A DNA stretch of 64,000 nt. Origin: Gigaspora margarita. Taxonomy: Eukaryota > Glomeromycota > Glomeromycetes > Diversisporales > Gigasporaceae. Below the pieces are notes generated by a model. The model was given only the letters and a program-made list of their open reading frames with translations. It ran no database searches and was not told the DNA's origin. Location: assembly GCA_009809945.1 (NCBI GenBank), contig WTPW01000946.1, positions 124,001 through 188,000 on the forward strand. Direction: 5' to 3'. The translations under genes and the position numbers were made by a program. This document shows positions 35,113 through 46,979 of the stretch, one piece after another; within the stretch, counting starts at the first letter, position 1, and every line of letters begins with the position of its first letter.

Positions 35113-35763
35113 AAAAATATTGGACTTTTAACAGCCCTTACCCCATGCTCAATGGCACAGGTTCTTGCTAGTTTAAGTACAAGTACGGAAATAATGTTCT
35201 AATTTAAGCAGTATGCTATTACCTGGCATTCTACTAATGCCCAGGTATAGTTGTTGCACCGAGCTTTATTTCTTACAGCAACTTTCGCTGAATCTTACGG
35301 TCATAAGTTTGTTGGTTCAGATCACAGTCTGAACACACCACCACGAGCTCTTGAAGTATTTTTTTAAACTTTAGCTTCTTAATACGTCTCATGACTTCAG
35401 TTATTCAAATCAGTGTTCTAACTCAAGGACAACCTGGGGTTTGATCCTGACTACTTGCAGCATTGCTCCACAAAGTCCATCATTTGACAGTGTAACTATA
35501 TATAAATGAGAGTACAACTAACCACACATGCACTTTTGGTGCCTATTTTAAGTAGTCTGCTCAAAGGTTCTACAATAGCTGCTATACCTGCAACCTGCTA
35601 TAGGAATTGCCTATTCAAAACTCTCTGATCTATGCTGACATCTCCCAATATAGTAGGACCCACAACATAGAATTCTGATTTCGCTGCCATTGAAAATTGA
35701 ACCAGCAACCTTCTAATTTGTATCCTCAGAGCATAACTGCTATTATATCGACCCAGAGAACTC
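35113..35763 (-). mobile_element. Older tRNA-headed SINE-like copy
   Basis: The complement of 35690-35763 reads TCTCTGGGTCGATATAATAG, then CAGTTATGCTCTGAGGATAC, then GAAGGTTGCTGGTTCAATTT, closely matching the tRNA-like head of the SINE at 24601. Further inside, the complement of 35390-35415 reads AATAACTGAAGTCATGAGAC, shared with the body at 24825. The rest of the body differs. No poly(A) end or target duplication could be fixed, so the far boundary is approximate. Confidence 0.6.
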
Positions 35764-35779
35764 AAAGTGAGAACAATAT

Positions 35780-36092
35780 GAGGTCTTTGCAGTAGAAAGG
35801 GCTGATACTAGTTTATATACAATTTTGAAAAATAATGTTTGTTTTGTTCAGACTAATCTGAGTTAATCAAAAATTTCGTGATTTGATTGGTCAGTCATAT
35901 TAGACAATCCCGTGATCTATGAAACTCCAAAGATATTTTTTTAAATAACTCAATTTTTTATTATGCAAATCAATTTCTATTTATAATTGAAAAATGTAGC
36001 CCGGTCAAAATTTATCTGAATACAACAAAATCTTGATTTTTATTTTTGGGCAGTATTGGCCCTATTGCGAAGTCCCCTTATTATATATATCC
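35780..36092. mobile_element. Insert between 16-base direct repeats
   Basis: AAAGTGAGAACAATAT stands at 35764-35779 and again at 36093-36108. The stretch between has inverse-related ends (GTCTTTGCAGTAGAAAGGGC on the left; GGCCCTATTGCGAAGTCCC on the right). The right copy begins the LINE RT fragment. It looks like an insertion into that LINE, but 16 bases is long for a DNA transposon, so the type is open. Confidence 0.4.
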
Positions 36093-36735
36093 AAAGTGAG
36101 AACAATATTATTACTAATACTACATCTATTAAAAATCATATACAACAATATTATGAACAATAGATACAATATCAAGATTATAATAGCACTTTATTTAACC
36201 AATACTGGGCATCAATATATGAAACAATATTTTTTATTAATTAACAATGGTATAGCCCAATGTTGCAAGAAATTATTAACAATGAAGTTATCAATACTAT
36301 TAGCCAACTACCAAATAATAAAGCTTATGAAATGCTTAAGCATATTGGTTCCAATATGCTTTTAGCTATAACTGCACTATTTAACAAATGCCTAACTTTT
36401 AAGCAAACACCAAAATAGGGAAAAATAAGAGAAAATACTTGATAACCAAAATACAAAACTTTGATAATAACTTGCACAATACCTGACCAATCAGTTTTAT
36501 TGAACATACTAAAAAACTTTATACAAAAATATTAACAAATTGTCTAACTCAAATTTTTTCCAAATATTCAATTCTAGACCCTTATGAAATAGTACCAATA
36601 CCCCAATACATATACTAAACAACTTTATTGAAGATGCATATAGCAATAAGAATCAGCAATATTAATTTTTTAACTAAAGCATTATACCATATACAAATGC
36701 CTCCAAATTTTGTTAATATTGTTATAGAATAGTTT
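36093..36735 (+). mobile_element. LINE reverse-transcriptase fragment
   Basis: The plus strand reads WYSPMLQEIINNEVINTISQ, then LPNNKA, then EMLKHIGSNMLLAITALFNK and FIEHTKKLYTKILTNCLTQI, the N-terminal RT blocks of a LINE (the L-P-x-x-K-A motif, then the P-I-S-x-I/L block). The catalytic Tyr-x-Asp-Asp region is absent because the copy ends near 36735. Stops and frame changes are present. It may be from the same LINE family as 996-23640 but is a separate insertion. Confidence 0.75.
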
Positions 36736-36785
36736 TAATAGTTTTGGTTGAAAATTTAGAAATTAATAAGGAATTTTTGTAATAA

Positions 36786-36988
36786 GGCCAGACCAATTTA
36801 ATTCAGTAGTTTATATTACATCCTTCTCACAAAAGGGGGGCTAAAGGGGAGTTTATTATAAAAATTTCTCTAAAATGATCTGCAATATTATAAAAAGTTT
36901 CTAAAATTTTTAACTATATATAGTGAGAAGGAAAAATGGGGAAAGGCAAAAGGGGTAATGTAAACCACTGAATTAAATTGGTCTGGTC
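36786..36988. mobile_element. PIF/Harbinger-like MITE (203 bp)
   Basis: Ends GGCCAGACCAATTTAATTCA and the inverse of GACCAGACCAATTTAATTCA, with inverse matching for about 40 bases. Flanks TAA at 36783-36785 and 36989-36991, the 3-base target duplication of PIF/Harbinger elements. No ORF. Confidence 0.78.
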
Positions 36989-36991
36989 TAA

Positions 36992-37757
36992 CTGAATTCT
37001 AATATAATTTTTATTGTTAAAAATTCTTTTATTTTACGTGTTTCAAATAACGCTTATTGGCATTATTCGAATCAACGTTATAGATTAAGGTTATTCAAAG
37101 TTAATTATTAGTTTAATGTCATCCCTTGGGTAACTGTTGTTGTGGCCTTGGAAGGGACTTACAAAACTTTATTTGCCAATTTAGCTACTGGGCCACAATT
37201 ATTAAGGGTTCAGAGATTTATAAATGAATGTATTTTTTTTTTAATAATTTGGAGAGCGATCTAGATTTTGGGAGAGCGATTTTTATACATGTATATGGTA
37301 AGAAAACTATCTACAAAAAAATTTAAAGAAAACTGCTAACCATCCCTTCTCTTCATAAAGTGATCCTTTATATTCCAACCAGAATTACCCAATTACCAAG
37401 TATGAGGGAAGAGCCACGAATATTTACAAGAATGTGGTAATGGGAATTTCCTATATAGAAATATAGTAATAAAAAAAATAATGGTTACAATACGTAAGGT
37501 TTGATAAGCGAAAAATATAGTAATCAGTGTGGGTAACCAACTGATCATGAAATGTAATCATCGATTCCTGTGATCAGAAATCGGGCTAAAATCGAACCCA
37601 ATCAGAAATAAAAAATTTTCAATCAACACTGCCCCCAGAAATTAAACAAGTCAAGCAGATAGTATAAACTTAATTAGCCATGCGATTAAAGTTGACCAAT
37701 GAGATTTAGTAAAATATTCTTGTCCAATCTGTTATCTGATTTGGCCGAAAACAGATA
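36992..37757. other. Intergenic, no gene seen
   Basis: AT-rich with a GGAGAGCGAT word repeated at 37231 and 37271. No coding region recognised. Confidence 0.45.
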
Positions 37758-38628
37758 ACGGTGTTAACCCTCAAAGTACCTCTCAAAATCAGGGCTAACG
37801 AAACAACTATTGACAGAGAGTCACATGAGCACAGAGCACAAAACTGTGCAGTAGTATATCGTAGTTGTTAGTATTTATATAAGCGAGAGAGTTTATGTAT
37901 AGTGTGATTTGGCAATTCGAAAGAGAGTGTGATATAATTTATAGAATCAATTAAAGTGTGTCCTTTATTAATATAATTGAAATATCATGGCAAAAACATG
38001 TCTACAAAGTGGAGTGAATATTGTCTGTATTTATAATAAAAGAGTCTATATTAAAAGGAAATGGCATTTCTGCTATAAATGTTCAATCAATCATTTATGC
38101 CATATCTTTGATTACTGCGATTTCTTGCATATCAGGTCGATATACTATAACCATCTGATCTGGCAAAAATAGCAGATCTGATATTTCGGGTGCAGCTATG
38201 TGCATATCTCATGACCTACGGATAATAATTTGGCCAGGGTACATCAGCAGGAGTAACAATCTCCCCCACTTAATTTTATGCTTTTATGCATAAATATGTT
38301 TTTTTTGTTTTTTTTTATTTTATTTTACTGCTATTCTTAAGGTCTAGATTGAATTTTGGTTCAACTCTTCCTCCAGAGTCAAATAGGTGTTTAGTTAATT
38401 CCTCGACAATATCCATGCATTCACTTACGTCACCAATATTCAGCATATCCTTAATTTTTGCGAGCTCTTTTTCAGGCTGTCCCTTTTCTTCTTTATTCTA
38501 TTTGTTCTTCCCTTGGAGCTCCTCAAACTTCCCTATCTACTCTTTATTAGTATAATTCAACTTTTTCTTGGTAGTTTCCTTGTTGTTATTATCATTTTCT
38601 TCATCCACCCTCATTTTGTTCCTGTTAT

Positions 38629-38990
38629 TCACCTTGTCATCTCTACTCTCCTCCTTTGGGTCCAATTCTTCAACTTCCTAGCGATATTCATTTTAGAATA
38701 CTTCTGATAATTCCATGAGGTCTCTTTTTCAACTTTAATGCCATTCTGATGCCAACTCTCTGGATCTTCTATTCCATCAGCATAATCCATATCAGCTGAT
38801 TTTTGATAATTAATGGACATGTCTTATTCGACCCTTTCACCCTCGGTTCCATTCTGGTGACAACATCCTAGGTTGTATAGTCTGACAACAAGATTTAACC
38901 CAGTAGATTCCTGGCAAGGCTTAAATGTCTCAAATTCTCCTCTTTTAACATCAATGCCATTTCGGTAACAACGTTCAACTGTGTACGTTT
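38629..38990 (-). other. Sel1-like repeat sequence inside LTR fossil 2
   Basis: Minus-strand text shows repeat-like blocks such as NYQKSADMDYADGI and WHQNGIKVEKE, close to the intact Sel1 repeats of the gene at 60798 (YYQKSADM, NGIGVEKDEHKAF). Sel1 repeats are host helical repeats that bind proteins. Their presence between the LTRs suggests capture of a host sequence. The copy is degraded. Confidence 0.6.
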
Positions 38991-41241
38991 GTCAGTATTA
39001 CACATTTCATTCATACATTTCTAGATAAGATCTCCTCATCTACTGGAACTTATTTCAACTAGTCCTTCTGCTAATTCTCCCATCTTCTTCTTTTCAATAG
39101 GTTCTTCCCTTTTTTTATTATCGTTATCTACTTCCATTTCATCACTACTATTGTCCTCAACATAATTTGCTTCTTGATATTAGGTGGGTTTTCAATATTC
39201 TTCCCTTTTAATGTCTTCTTCAGTTCTAATTTTGGTCTGATAATCTCTCAGGTCTTCCATTATATTAGTATGATCACCTTTTGTAAACTTCAGGTAAGTC
39301 GAAAGGAACTCTATTTCAACTTTTACTCCCTTATCTTCATTCTCTTCAACTTCATATCGCTTCGTATATTTTATCGATTTTTTCCTCAGCAGGTTCTTTC
39401 ACTTTTCTTCTTCCCATGCGGCTGTCCCTTAAAATTTCTTGACCTTTTTCATTCACACTTCACAAGCATAGTCAAGCTTCTTTTTTTCATAAGTACTTCC
39501 AAATTATCCACTATCTCTTTATCACTCTTTTCTTCATCCTTATTAGCATTAATTTCACCTCTGGCTCTCGGGTAGGTTTTTTCTCTCTAGGGGCCAATTT
39601 TTGTATGAGGGCATCACATTCAGCGGCTACTTCCTTATGAAGAATTTCCAATGCATTTTCTTGTTCTTTGTTTAAGTCAAACTTGGCATCATTGGAGAGT
39701 TTTTCTATGGTTTTGCTTATGTCATAGTAGGCATCAAGAACATCAATATATATGGCCTCTTTTTCTCAGACCTTTAGAGGGTAGTCCTGGCAGGCTATCA
39801 GTCAGGAGTATTCTTTTATCATCTCTAAAAGACACTCTATGGTCTCATTATCCATGATTTCCTCAAGTTCGATATGCCATCTTTCTACTTCTTTTTCCTT
39901 CTTCAAATCGAATTTGTCAATAACTCCACAACTTGTATCTTCTGTTTTAGCAAGGTCCCTTGATTTACTTATTTCACCTTTTTCTTTAGTACTTTTGTCT
40001 ATTTCTAAGTCTACAAAACCATCCATTTCATCTATCTGATAGGATTCGAATATTGAGTCTTTGTTCTCTACTCTAGTCAAACTTTCTTCGGAAAGGCCTG
40101 TATTCAGATTTACGACCAAGTCTTTGGGTCCCAGCATGTGTTCATTCCAATGGTTTCTTCTTTCTTTTGAACTATATCTCTGGATAGGGCATTATAAACA
40201 TTAAGTACCTCTTGAAGCAATTTTTCATAGTCATTTTTTTTACTTCTAATTCAGGTTTCCTTTTCACTTTCATGTAGGTATTCATTGGTTCTTTTCTGAT
40301 GGACCTTTCTTTCTATCATGGGGCCCCTGGGTCTTTTTTCTCCAATTATTTCCAATTTGTTACTATTTCTACAATACTAGCTGACATCATATGGATCGTC
40401 CGTTTTATAGATATAGTAGTCCCAGTTAGCTAATTTTTGACAACGTTTGAATGCTTTTTGCTTATTCTTATGGACTTCAGCTTCGTAATACTTTCTGATA
40501 TCAGGTTGTTCATTATAACCTTCGTCTTCCTATATTAGATATTCCTTATCTTTTGTAATAATATTTTCAATTACTTCTAGTATAAAGTCCAGGGCCACAG
40601 GTATCTGTTCGTTATTGAGGGAACCATAAAATTTTCATTTATTATTTCTTGGAGCTTTTCACTTTGTTCTGAGGTAAGTGCTCTAGTTAACATGGTGCAT
40701 TTCTCATCCAAGAGTTTAATATTCAGGCACTCAAGAACATAATGACCCTTCATTCAGCATTGAGGACATCGCTGCCGCAGGTGTTGAGAGTGTGACATTC
40801 GATTTCAGAGTTCTTTCTTTGTTGCAAGGTTCTTCTGTCTTTTTTTCAACTGTTCACACAGAACAAATACTTGGGCGATTCACACAAAATCTGTAGCTCA
40901 CACAGAGTAGTCCTTTTAACTTACACAGAGTTAAGTGTTACAGCTCACACAGAGCAGTCTTTTTACTTTTACAGAATTCTTCTTACAAGGTCGACTTCGA
41001 TTCTTCGTTACGAATCTCACAGTCACTACCAATTGTTAACCCTCGAAGTACTCTTAGAAATCAGGGCTAACGGAGCAACTATCAACAGGGAGTCACATGA
41101 GTACAGAGACACGGGACTGTGCAGTGGTATGTCGTAGTTGTTAGTATTTATATAAGCGAGAGAATTTATGTATAGTGTGATTTGGCAATTCGAAAAAAAG
41201 TGTGATGTAATTTATAGAATTGATTAGAGTGTGTCCTTTAT

Positions 41242-42012
41242 AGCATGGGGAACATTCGAATCCGATAACTTCTGGGATCGAAATTACACAAGTATTTATA
41301 TAGTATAGTATTGTAAAACCCGAATTTTTGAGTCTAAGCAAACTTAAAAAAAACCATTAATATCAGTTCAACACTTTACTAGTAAACCAGTTTCGTAGCG
41401 AGCGTCTCTTCAAGAAATCCAGTTGCATCATGTTGCATCACGTGAATAAAAGGTAGATCTATTGAGAGTTGAAGTACTATCTACCGTATAGTAAGAGATA
41501 ATAAAAATATATTGTACTGCTTAATTCGTGAAGCTTAACATTAATTTTTCATTTTTTTTTATTATTATTTAAGTAATCAACTTGTTTATTTTATTTGTAG
41601 GTTTTTGTAGACTGTTTTCGAAAGTTGTTTGTTCTTTAGAAGATGTTTGATTCAATATAAGTCGTTTTATATATACGATAATATAGCTTTGTTAAATTAT
41701 ATGAAACTTTAAAAAAAATATTAATAAAGGACGTGTAACTTGTTACCAGAAACTTTTTTAATTAAGTTTTTGCATTTGTAAGTTGTATTATAATTCGGAC
41801 GAATGGTTTTATTCTTTACCACGCGAAGTTATTAATATAATAAAAGAAATTGTAATATTTGAATTGCGCCTGTTGATTGGTTGAGTTGTTTAATTATTAT
41901 CTATCTGTTTTTACGAAACGTGTATCACGTGGTTTAAAAACAGTTTTATGATTGGTCAACTCCCTCATGATCAAACCCGTGCATTTCCGAAAAATGAGAA
42001 AGTCCCCCATGC
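41242..42012. mobile_element. Mutator-like insert in the right LTR (771 bp)
   Basis: The LTR reads through GTGTCCTTTATTAATATA on the left; on the right it is split, with TGTCCTTTAT at 41232-41241 and 42013-42022, a 9-10 base duplication typical of Mutator-like elements. Ends GCATGGGGAAC and the inverse of GCATGGGGGACTTT give a short terminal repeat. No ORF recognised. Confidence 0.72.
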
Positions 42013-42329
42013 TGTCCTTTATTAATATAATTGAAATATCATGGCAAAAACATGCCTACAAAGTGGAGCGAATATCGCCCGTATTTATAATAAAAGAGTC
42101 TATATTAAAAGGAATTGGCATTTCTGCTATAAATGTTCGATCATTCATTTATGCCATATCTTTGATTACTGCGATTTCTTGCATATCAGGTCGATATGCC
42201 ATAACCATCTGATCTGGCAGAAATGGCAGATCTGACATTTCGGGTGCAGCTACGTGCATATCTCGTGACCTACGGATGATAATTTGGCCAGGGTACATCG
42301 GCAGGGGTAACAACGGATCGCATCTTTAT

Positions 42330-43255
42330 CGTATCCCCAGTAAAAATAAAAACCTTTAAAACTTGAAGTGAAGATATCTCAACATCAACCTGACTAAATT
42401 AAATGGAATTTTTTTATTTAAAGTCTATGGATTCATAAATTCAAATAAAAAAGGTTTCATCGAAATTAGTCAGGTGGTTGTCGAGAAATATTCATGCAAA
42501 TTAGAGAAAAATCAAAACGCATATCAAAATAAAAGCAGTGCCAAAGTTTTTTTTTAAAGCGTTGGGCGAAAATATCTTGATGACCACCTGACCAAATTCG
42601 ATGAAACTTTCTTTATTTAATTTCAATTGTTTCATAGAATTCAAATAAAAAAATTTCATCGAATTTGGTCAGGTGTGTCGAGATGTCTTCGCTCAAAGAG
42701 GAAAATCAAAATAAAAAAACGCACCAAATTTTTTTAAACCTTTGGGCGAAAATATCTCGACCATCTAACCGAATTCGATGAAAATATTTATTTATTCTAT
42801 GAATTGATATAATTTAAATAAAATAATGTTTTCATAGGATTTGTCAGGTGTCGTCAAGATATATTCGCTCAAAGATTTAAAAAAATTTGGCACAGTTTTT
42901 ATTCTGATTTTCCTCTTTGAGCGAAGATATCTCGACATACACCGAACAAATTCGATGAATTTTATTTTTATTTGAACTTTATGGTCCATAGAATTTAAAT
43001 AAAAAATGTTTTCATTGAATTTAGTCAGGTGGTTATCGAGATATCTTCATTCATATTTTTTAAAAAAATTGGCGCAGCTTCTATTTTTGATAGTCGATTT
43101 GATTTTTCTCCAACTTTGAGCGAAGATATTTCGACAACCACCTGATTAAATTTGAAGAGTCTTTTTTTTATTTTTTATTTGAAATTTTATGAATTCATAG
43201 AATACAGATAAAAAATTTCATAGAATTTGATCAGGCAGACGGTTTAAAAGTCTTT
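42330..43255. repeat. Tandem array of hairpin units (~190-base period)
   Basis: Five units each contain GAAGATATCTCGACAACCAC and CTGACCAAATTCGATGAAA, a short AT-rich loop, then the inverse (TTCATCGAATTTGGTCAGG, TCGAGATATCTTC). Forward words lie near 42365, 42565, 42750, 42922 and 43122; inverse words near 42440, 42655, 42830, 43010 and 43215. Each unit can fold into a hairpin of about 35-40 pairs. Between units are runs like AAAAATTTGGCGCAG. No gene. Confidence 0.82.
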
Positions 43256-44210
43256 ATTTTTTATTGGGGGTATGAATAGAAGATACTCTCAATTCTCCGA
43301 TTCGACAGGCCACATAGCCGACATCACATAGGTTGGGATTAGCGTTTGTTTAATTGCAGGTATATATGTGTGATGTTAAGTAGAGAAATCGTACAGTAAC
43401 TTTGGAGTATGTGTTTGTTTAAATTTTACCCCTCTCTCCTCATGCCTGAGCCAAAAATATTCATGTTAACCCTCACTTCATTATAACTAGGCATTGTCAT
43501 TCCTTTAAGAGCCTTATCAGGAACGGAACAGTACCAACTATCCATCAAGAATGGTATTTTTTGTTACTAACCGAACTCTTAAGCAAATTTTTGAGCTAAA
43601 GAGATTTTTTTGAAAACGAGTGTTTTTTTTGGATAATTTCCACGTGATCGAGAAATTACGTAAGTTGGCGATCTTCGGGTAGTTATACATAAACCATACC
43701 TTGAGATTTTGATGATATTTAACTGATCAAAAATGCAGTCTGGGTTTACCATGGGACATTGAAAAAAAAAAATCGGAACAGCATTCTATTTATATATACT
43801 GATACTTGCAAAAATCTAACGCAAACTTCCCTAATACAATGTAATTTTCACACAGTTTTTCTAGAGTTGTAGGTGAACCTAGAGTGAGCCTCATCACAAT
43901 ATTAACTGCATTAATAAAACTCAGGTAGCACACATCAAGTATTTTGTTAAAAATTTAAAATAAAGTAACTTGGTTTGGTTTTTTTTTTTTGATTTCAAAC
44001 ATGTAATTTATTATGATAAGAAAGTATTAAATATTACAATAGGAATTAAAAAATTACAAAGCTAACAAAAATTACCAAATTTCCTAAAAACAATCAATTT
44101 AACGAAAATTATGCAGTTGAAAGGTTCATTATAAATGTTGTTAACATAATAATTTTTGGGTTGCCAATTAGTAAACTTGTGTGTTGATGGTTTGACAAAC
44201 AAAAAAAAAA
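43256..44210. other. Intergenic, no gene seen
   Basis: Less AT-rich than the surroundings in places (43300-43700). Nothing recognised. 44000-44210 is probably 3' flank of the kinase gene. Confidence 0.45.
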
Positions 44211-45660
44211 TCAACTATCTTGAATTGATGAAACACTAATACGCTTGCTAGTATCACTTGCTAAAATAATAAATAAATATTAGTACGTTAATTATTTGAA
44301 ACAATAAAAATTAGCTAATTACCTATTTCCTGTGAAACAGTAATTAATTGACTTGTATAACTTGCTAATGTTTTGTAATCTAAAGACGCTTTCTCTGGAG
44401 CAATGTCAAAGTACATATTTTTTTCAATAGATTCGATTTCAGACCATATTTCATGATCTTTCTGTCTACAAAAAAAAAGTTCATCAAGTAATTCATTAGC
44501 AGTCGGCCTATCACCTGGATCTTCACTCCAGCAACGTTTGATCAAGTTAACAATAATTTTTGGAGTGATCTTTTCATTAATATCCGGACGAATTTTGTTG
44601 CATGCAATTTTAAATACAAGATCATTATCGTGTGGGATATCATGATACGGTTTATAACCGATTGCAACCTGGTTCATGACAATTCCAAAAGAATAAATGT
44701 CAGAAGCTTGCGTATATGGTTTTCCACGTAATACTTCGGGATCGACATATGGTAATACACCAAAAATTTGTTTTTCAGCTTTGGAACTAACATTTTGACA
44801 CAGTCCAAAATCGGATATGTAAGAAACACCATCAGAAATGATAATATTTCCACTATGAAAATCCTTATGCATTAATTCTACGTCATGAATTTCGGAAAGT
44901 CCTTTAATGGCAAAGTATAAAATATCTAGTTTTTGTTCCCATGTTATACGTTTAAAATTTTTATATAAATAATCATGAAGACTACCATCTTTTTTGTAGT
45001 CCATGACCATAAGATATTGATTAGAATTTGAACATTTCGTTACTCCAAAACACCTAATAATATAACCAAATTCCACGAAGGATGTCATTTGAGCTTCAAT
45101 CTTAGAAAAAAAATAAAAATAAAATAAAATAAAACAATAAAAAACGGACAGAATTAATTAATTGCTTATTAAGAAAAAAGATTCAATAATTTGGAACAAT
45201 AAATTAGATACAGTACCTCTTCAAAAAATTTGTCGGGTATATTATTTGTATCATTTAAAGCATTTATACTTTTAAGAACAATATCTGTCTTTCCAGCTCT
45301 GTGCCATTCTTGATTATCATTATCATAATACACAATAGGGCCGAGTTTCCATTTAGCTTTATATACACTTCCATGACCACCATCAGCGATATGTTCAATG
45401 CGCTCGCCCTCATCCTCGTTAGGGATATCTTCAAATGGAATCCATTCTAGTACTTTATGATGACTAATTGCTTTAAGTTGAATTTGACGGATAAATTTAT
45501 CGATGACTTCATTGCCACTTGTCCATTTATCGAATTTTTCTTTAAAACGTTTAGCACTACAATTTCTACACCAATTATCGTCAGTTAGCGCTTTATCGCA
45601 ACTATCACATTTTCCAAATCTAATTTCGTCATCAGAGTTAGAACTCATTGCATTATTCAC
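44211..45660 (-). CDS. Protein kinase, Cys-rich head, three exons
   Basis: Exons on the minus strand are 45660-45217, 45100-44323 and 44260-44211; introns are 116 bases (GTACTG to CTAAG) and 62 bases (GTAATT to TTTTAG). Together they make 423 codons in frame. If the last intron is not removed, the frame stops a few codons later. The head has Cys18, Cys21, Cys31 and Cys34 (zinc-knuckle-like) and FDKWTSGN, as in many Glomeromycotina kinase-like proteins. Kinase parts: Gly loop ADGGHGSVY (92-100), Lys130 in VLK, catalytic HKD (Asp228, with Lys in place of the usual Arg), DFG (245-247), PEVL, and SDIYSFG. All catalytic residues are present. Likely a soluble Ser/Thr kinase of a tyrosine-kinase-like group; substrate unknown. 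No neighbour suggests a pathway. Confidence 0.9.
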
Positions 45661-46000
45661 TAACTCATGAACGTAATAGAGAAATTAATAACGATGTGGA
45701 GTTAGCATATAAAGATAGTACGTATTGATGCACAAGTTATATGGGCCAGAAAAACAACCCGGTGATCTGGTTAATGATTTGTTGACGTTATGAGTGACGC
45801 CTGAAAATCTTATAAATTCTAAGTTCCACTATCGTTATTGTTTCTATTTCAGGAAACATTTACGGCATTCACGTTTCACTAGCATCTTGAGAAAAATAAG
45901 GTTTGTTGTCATATTGTTATTATTAATATTATTAAGTGAATTATAATCAAGTATATACAGTAAATATTTATATTTTAACCAAATCTCCCACGTTTATACA
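45661..46000. promoter_or_regulatory. Upstream region of the kinase gene
   Basis: The 340 bases before the kinase start hold no ORF. Probable promoter by position only; I see no clear TATA box placed for certain. Confidence 0.3.
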
Positions 46001-46103
46001 CACTTCCCGAAAAATAAAATCCTGACAAAAATTGACCGGAGCTAATCTTAACCCTAACCTAATGCGGGCTAACTTGTCGAGATTTTGACATTGTCGGGAA
46101 GTG
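46001..46103. mobile_element. Small TIR element (103 bp)
   Basis: Ends CACTTCCCGA and its exact inverse. Internal TCCTGACAAAAATTGACC and CTAACCCTAACC-like words recall the element at 20744-21646. No clear target duplication. Confidence 0.4.
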
Positions 46104-46813
46104 GTTGTCGGGAAACGATAGGATCCGAAAACTGGTATTATAATCTTTTAATGATGAGCTCATTTGTGATAAATTACTAGCATTAATAAGACCGCCTGGA
46201 AAATGTATATATGTGAGGATTTAAGTGCTATTTGTATTTTGCTAGGATCCAAATATCAACGGCTTCCTTGTGTTTAATGAAGGAGATCATTATGAATTAC
46301 ACTCTTTTGGGGACTACTGTAATAACCAAATTATAATATACATGCGGATTATACAAATAAGATTTGAAAATCATATGATTAAATTATTCTAAATACCTAA
46401 TTTATAACAAAAAAAAAACATTGATTAAATCATGATACTATTATGGTAAGGATTTTAAAAACTGTAGTATTTGATTGGTTCTATAACGATAACTATTTTG
46501 CATAGCAAATATTAGTGGGCTCTCACTACAAATAAGGTTTTATGCTATTAGTTTTATTATAAATTATTAATCAACCTAATAATACTAATTTGATTCTAAA
46601 AATATTATTTACGTTAATTAGGAAACGAAGTGTAACTGCTACGTAACGGTCGGTAGTACGTATTTACAATGGCTGGGCACTATTATTGTCATTAGGTATC
46701 GAAAATGTAATATATCGACAAATATTAGAGTTTCACTTAACTTTCATATGTAGTACATATTCTACCAATGTCACACAATATGTCTGTAAAAGCCATTTTC
46801 CCAAAAAGATAAG

Positions 46814-46862
46814 TCTGATAAAATCGGCCAGCATTAATTATAATGCAGGCCGATTTTGTCAG
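46814..46862. repeat. Near-perfect palindrome of about 48 bases
   Basis: TCTGATAAAATCGGCC, then AGCATTAATTATAATGC, then the inverse AGGCCGATTTTGTCAGA. It can form a strong hairpin. It may be a very small MITE. Confidence 0.6.
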
Positions 46863-46979
46863 AATTATGTAAGAAAAATTGTATTTGAAGATCTGATTTA
46901 CAATAATTTAAAGAGTGTAATTACATTTGCACGTAAATTGTCTCCTTTGTTTCAAAAAAAAAATATTGTTCTTATCATA

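Larger units (their letters stand above)
37762..42312 (-). mobile_element. LTR retroelement fossil 2 (gag-like interior, no pol seen)
   Basis: The left LTR (37762-38258, 497 bases, TGTTAACC to AGTAACA) and right LTR (41034-42312, the same sequence split by a 771-base insert) are about 90-95 percent alike by eye. Flanking ACGG at 37758-37761 and 42313-42316 is a 4-base target duplication. A purine tract beside the left LTR (complement AAGTGGGGGAGAT) and a primer-site-like ATTGGTAGTGACTGTGA beside the right one set the minus orientation. The 2.8 kb interior has minus-strand acidic, Lys/Glu-rich frames (longest 39802-40137), a Cys/His knuckle-like region near 40740-40790, and Sel1-like repeats near the far end. 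No protease, RT or integrase was seen. It is broken, with multiple breaks, and probably non-autonomous; moderate age. Confidence 0.75.

Noticed and set aside
39174-39575. Plus-strand 133-codon ORF as a membrane protein
   Set aside because: It is the antisense of Lys/Glu-rich minus-strand frames of LTR fossil 2, which reads as Phe/Ser-rich hydrophobic text.
42330-43255. Coding meaning of the hairpin array
   Set aside because: All frames are interrupted and the period is not kept in multiples of three.
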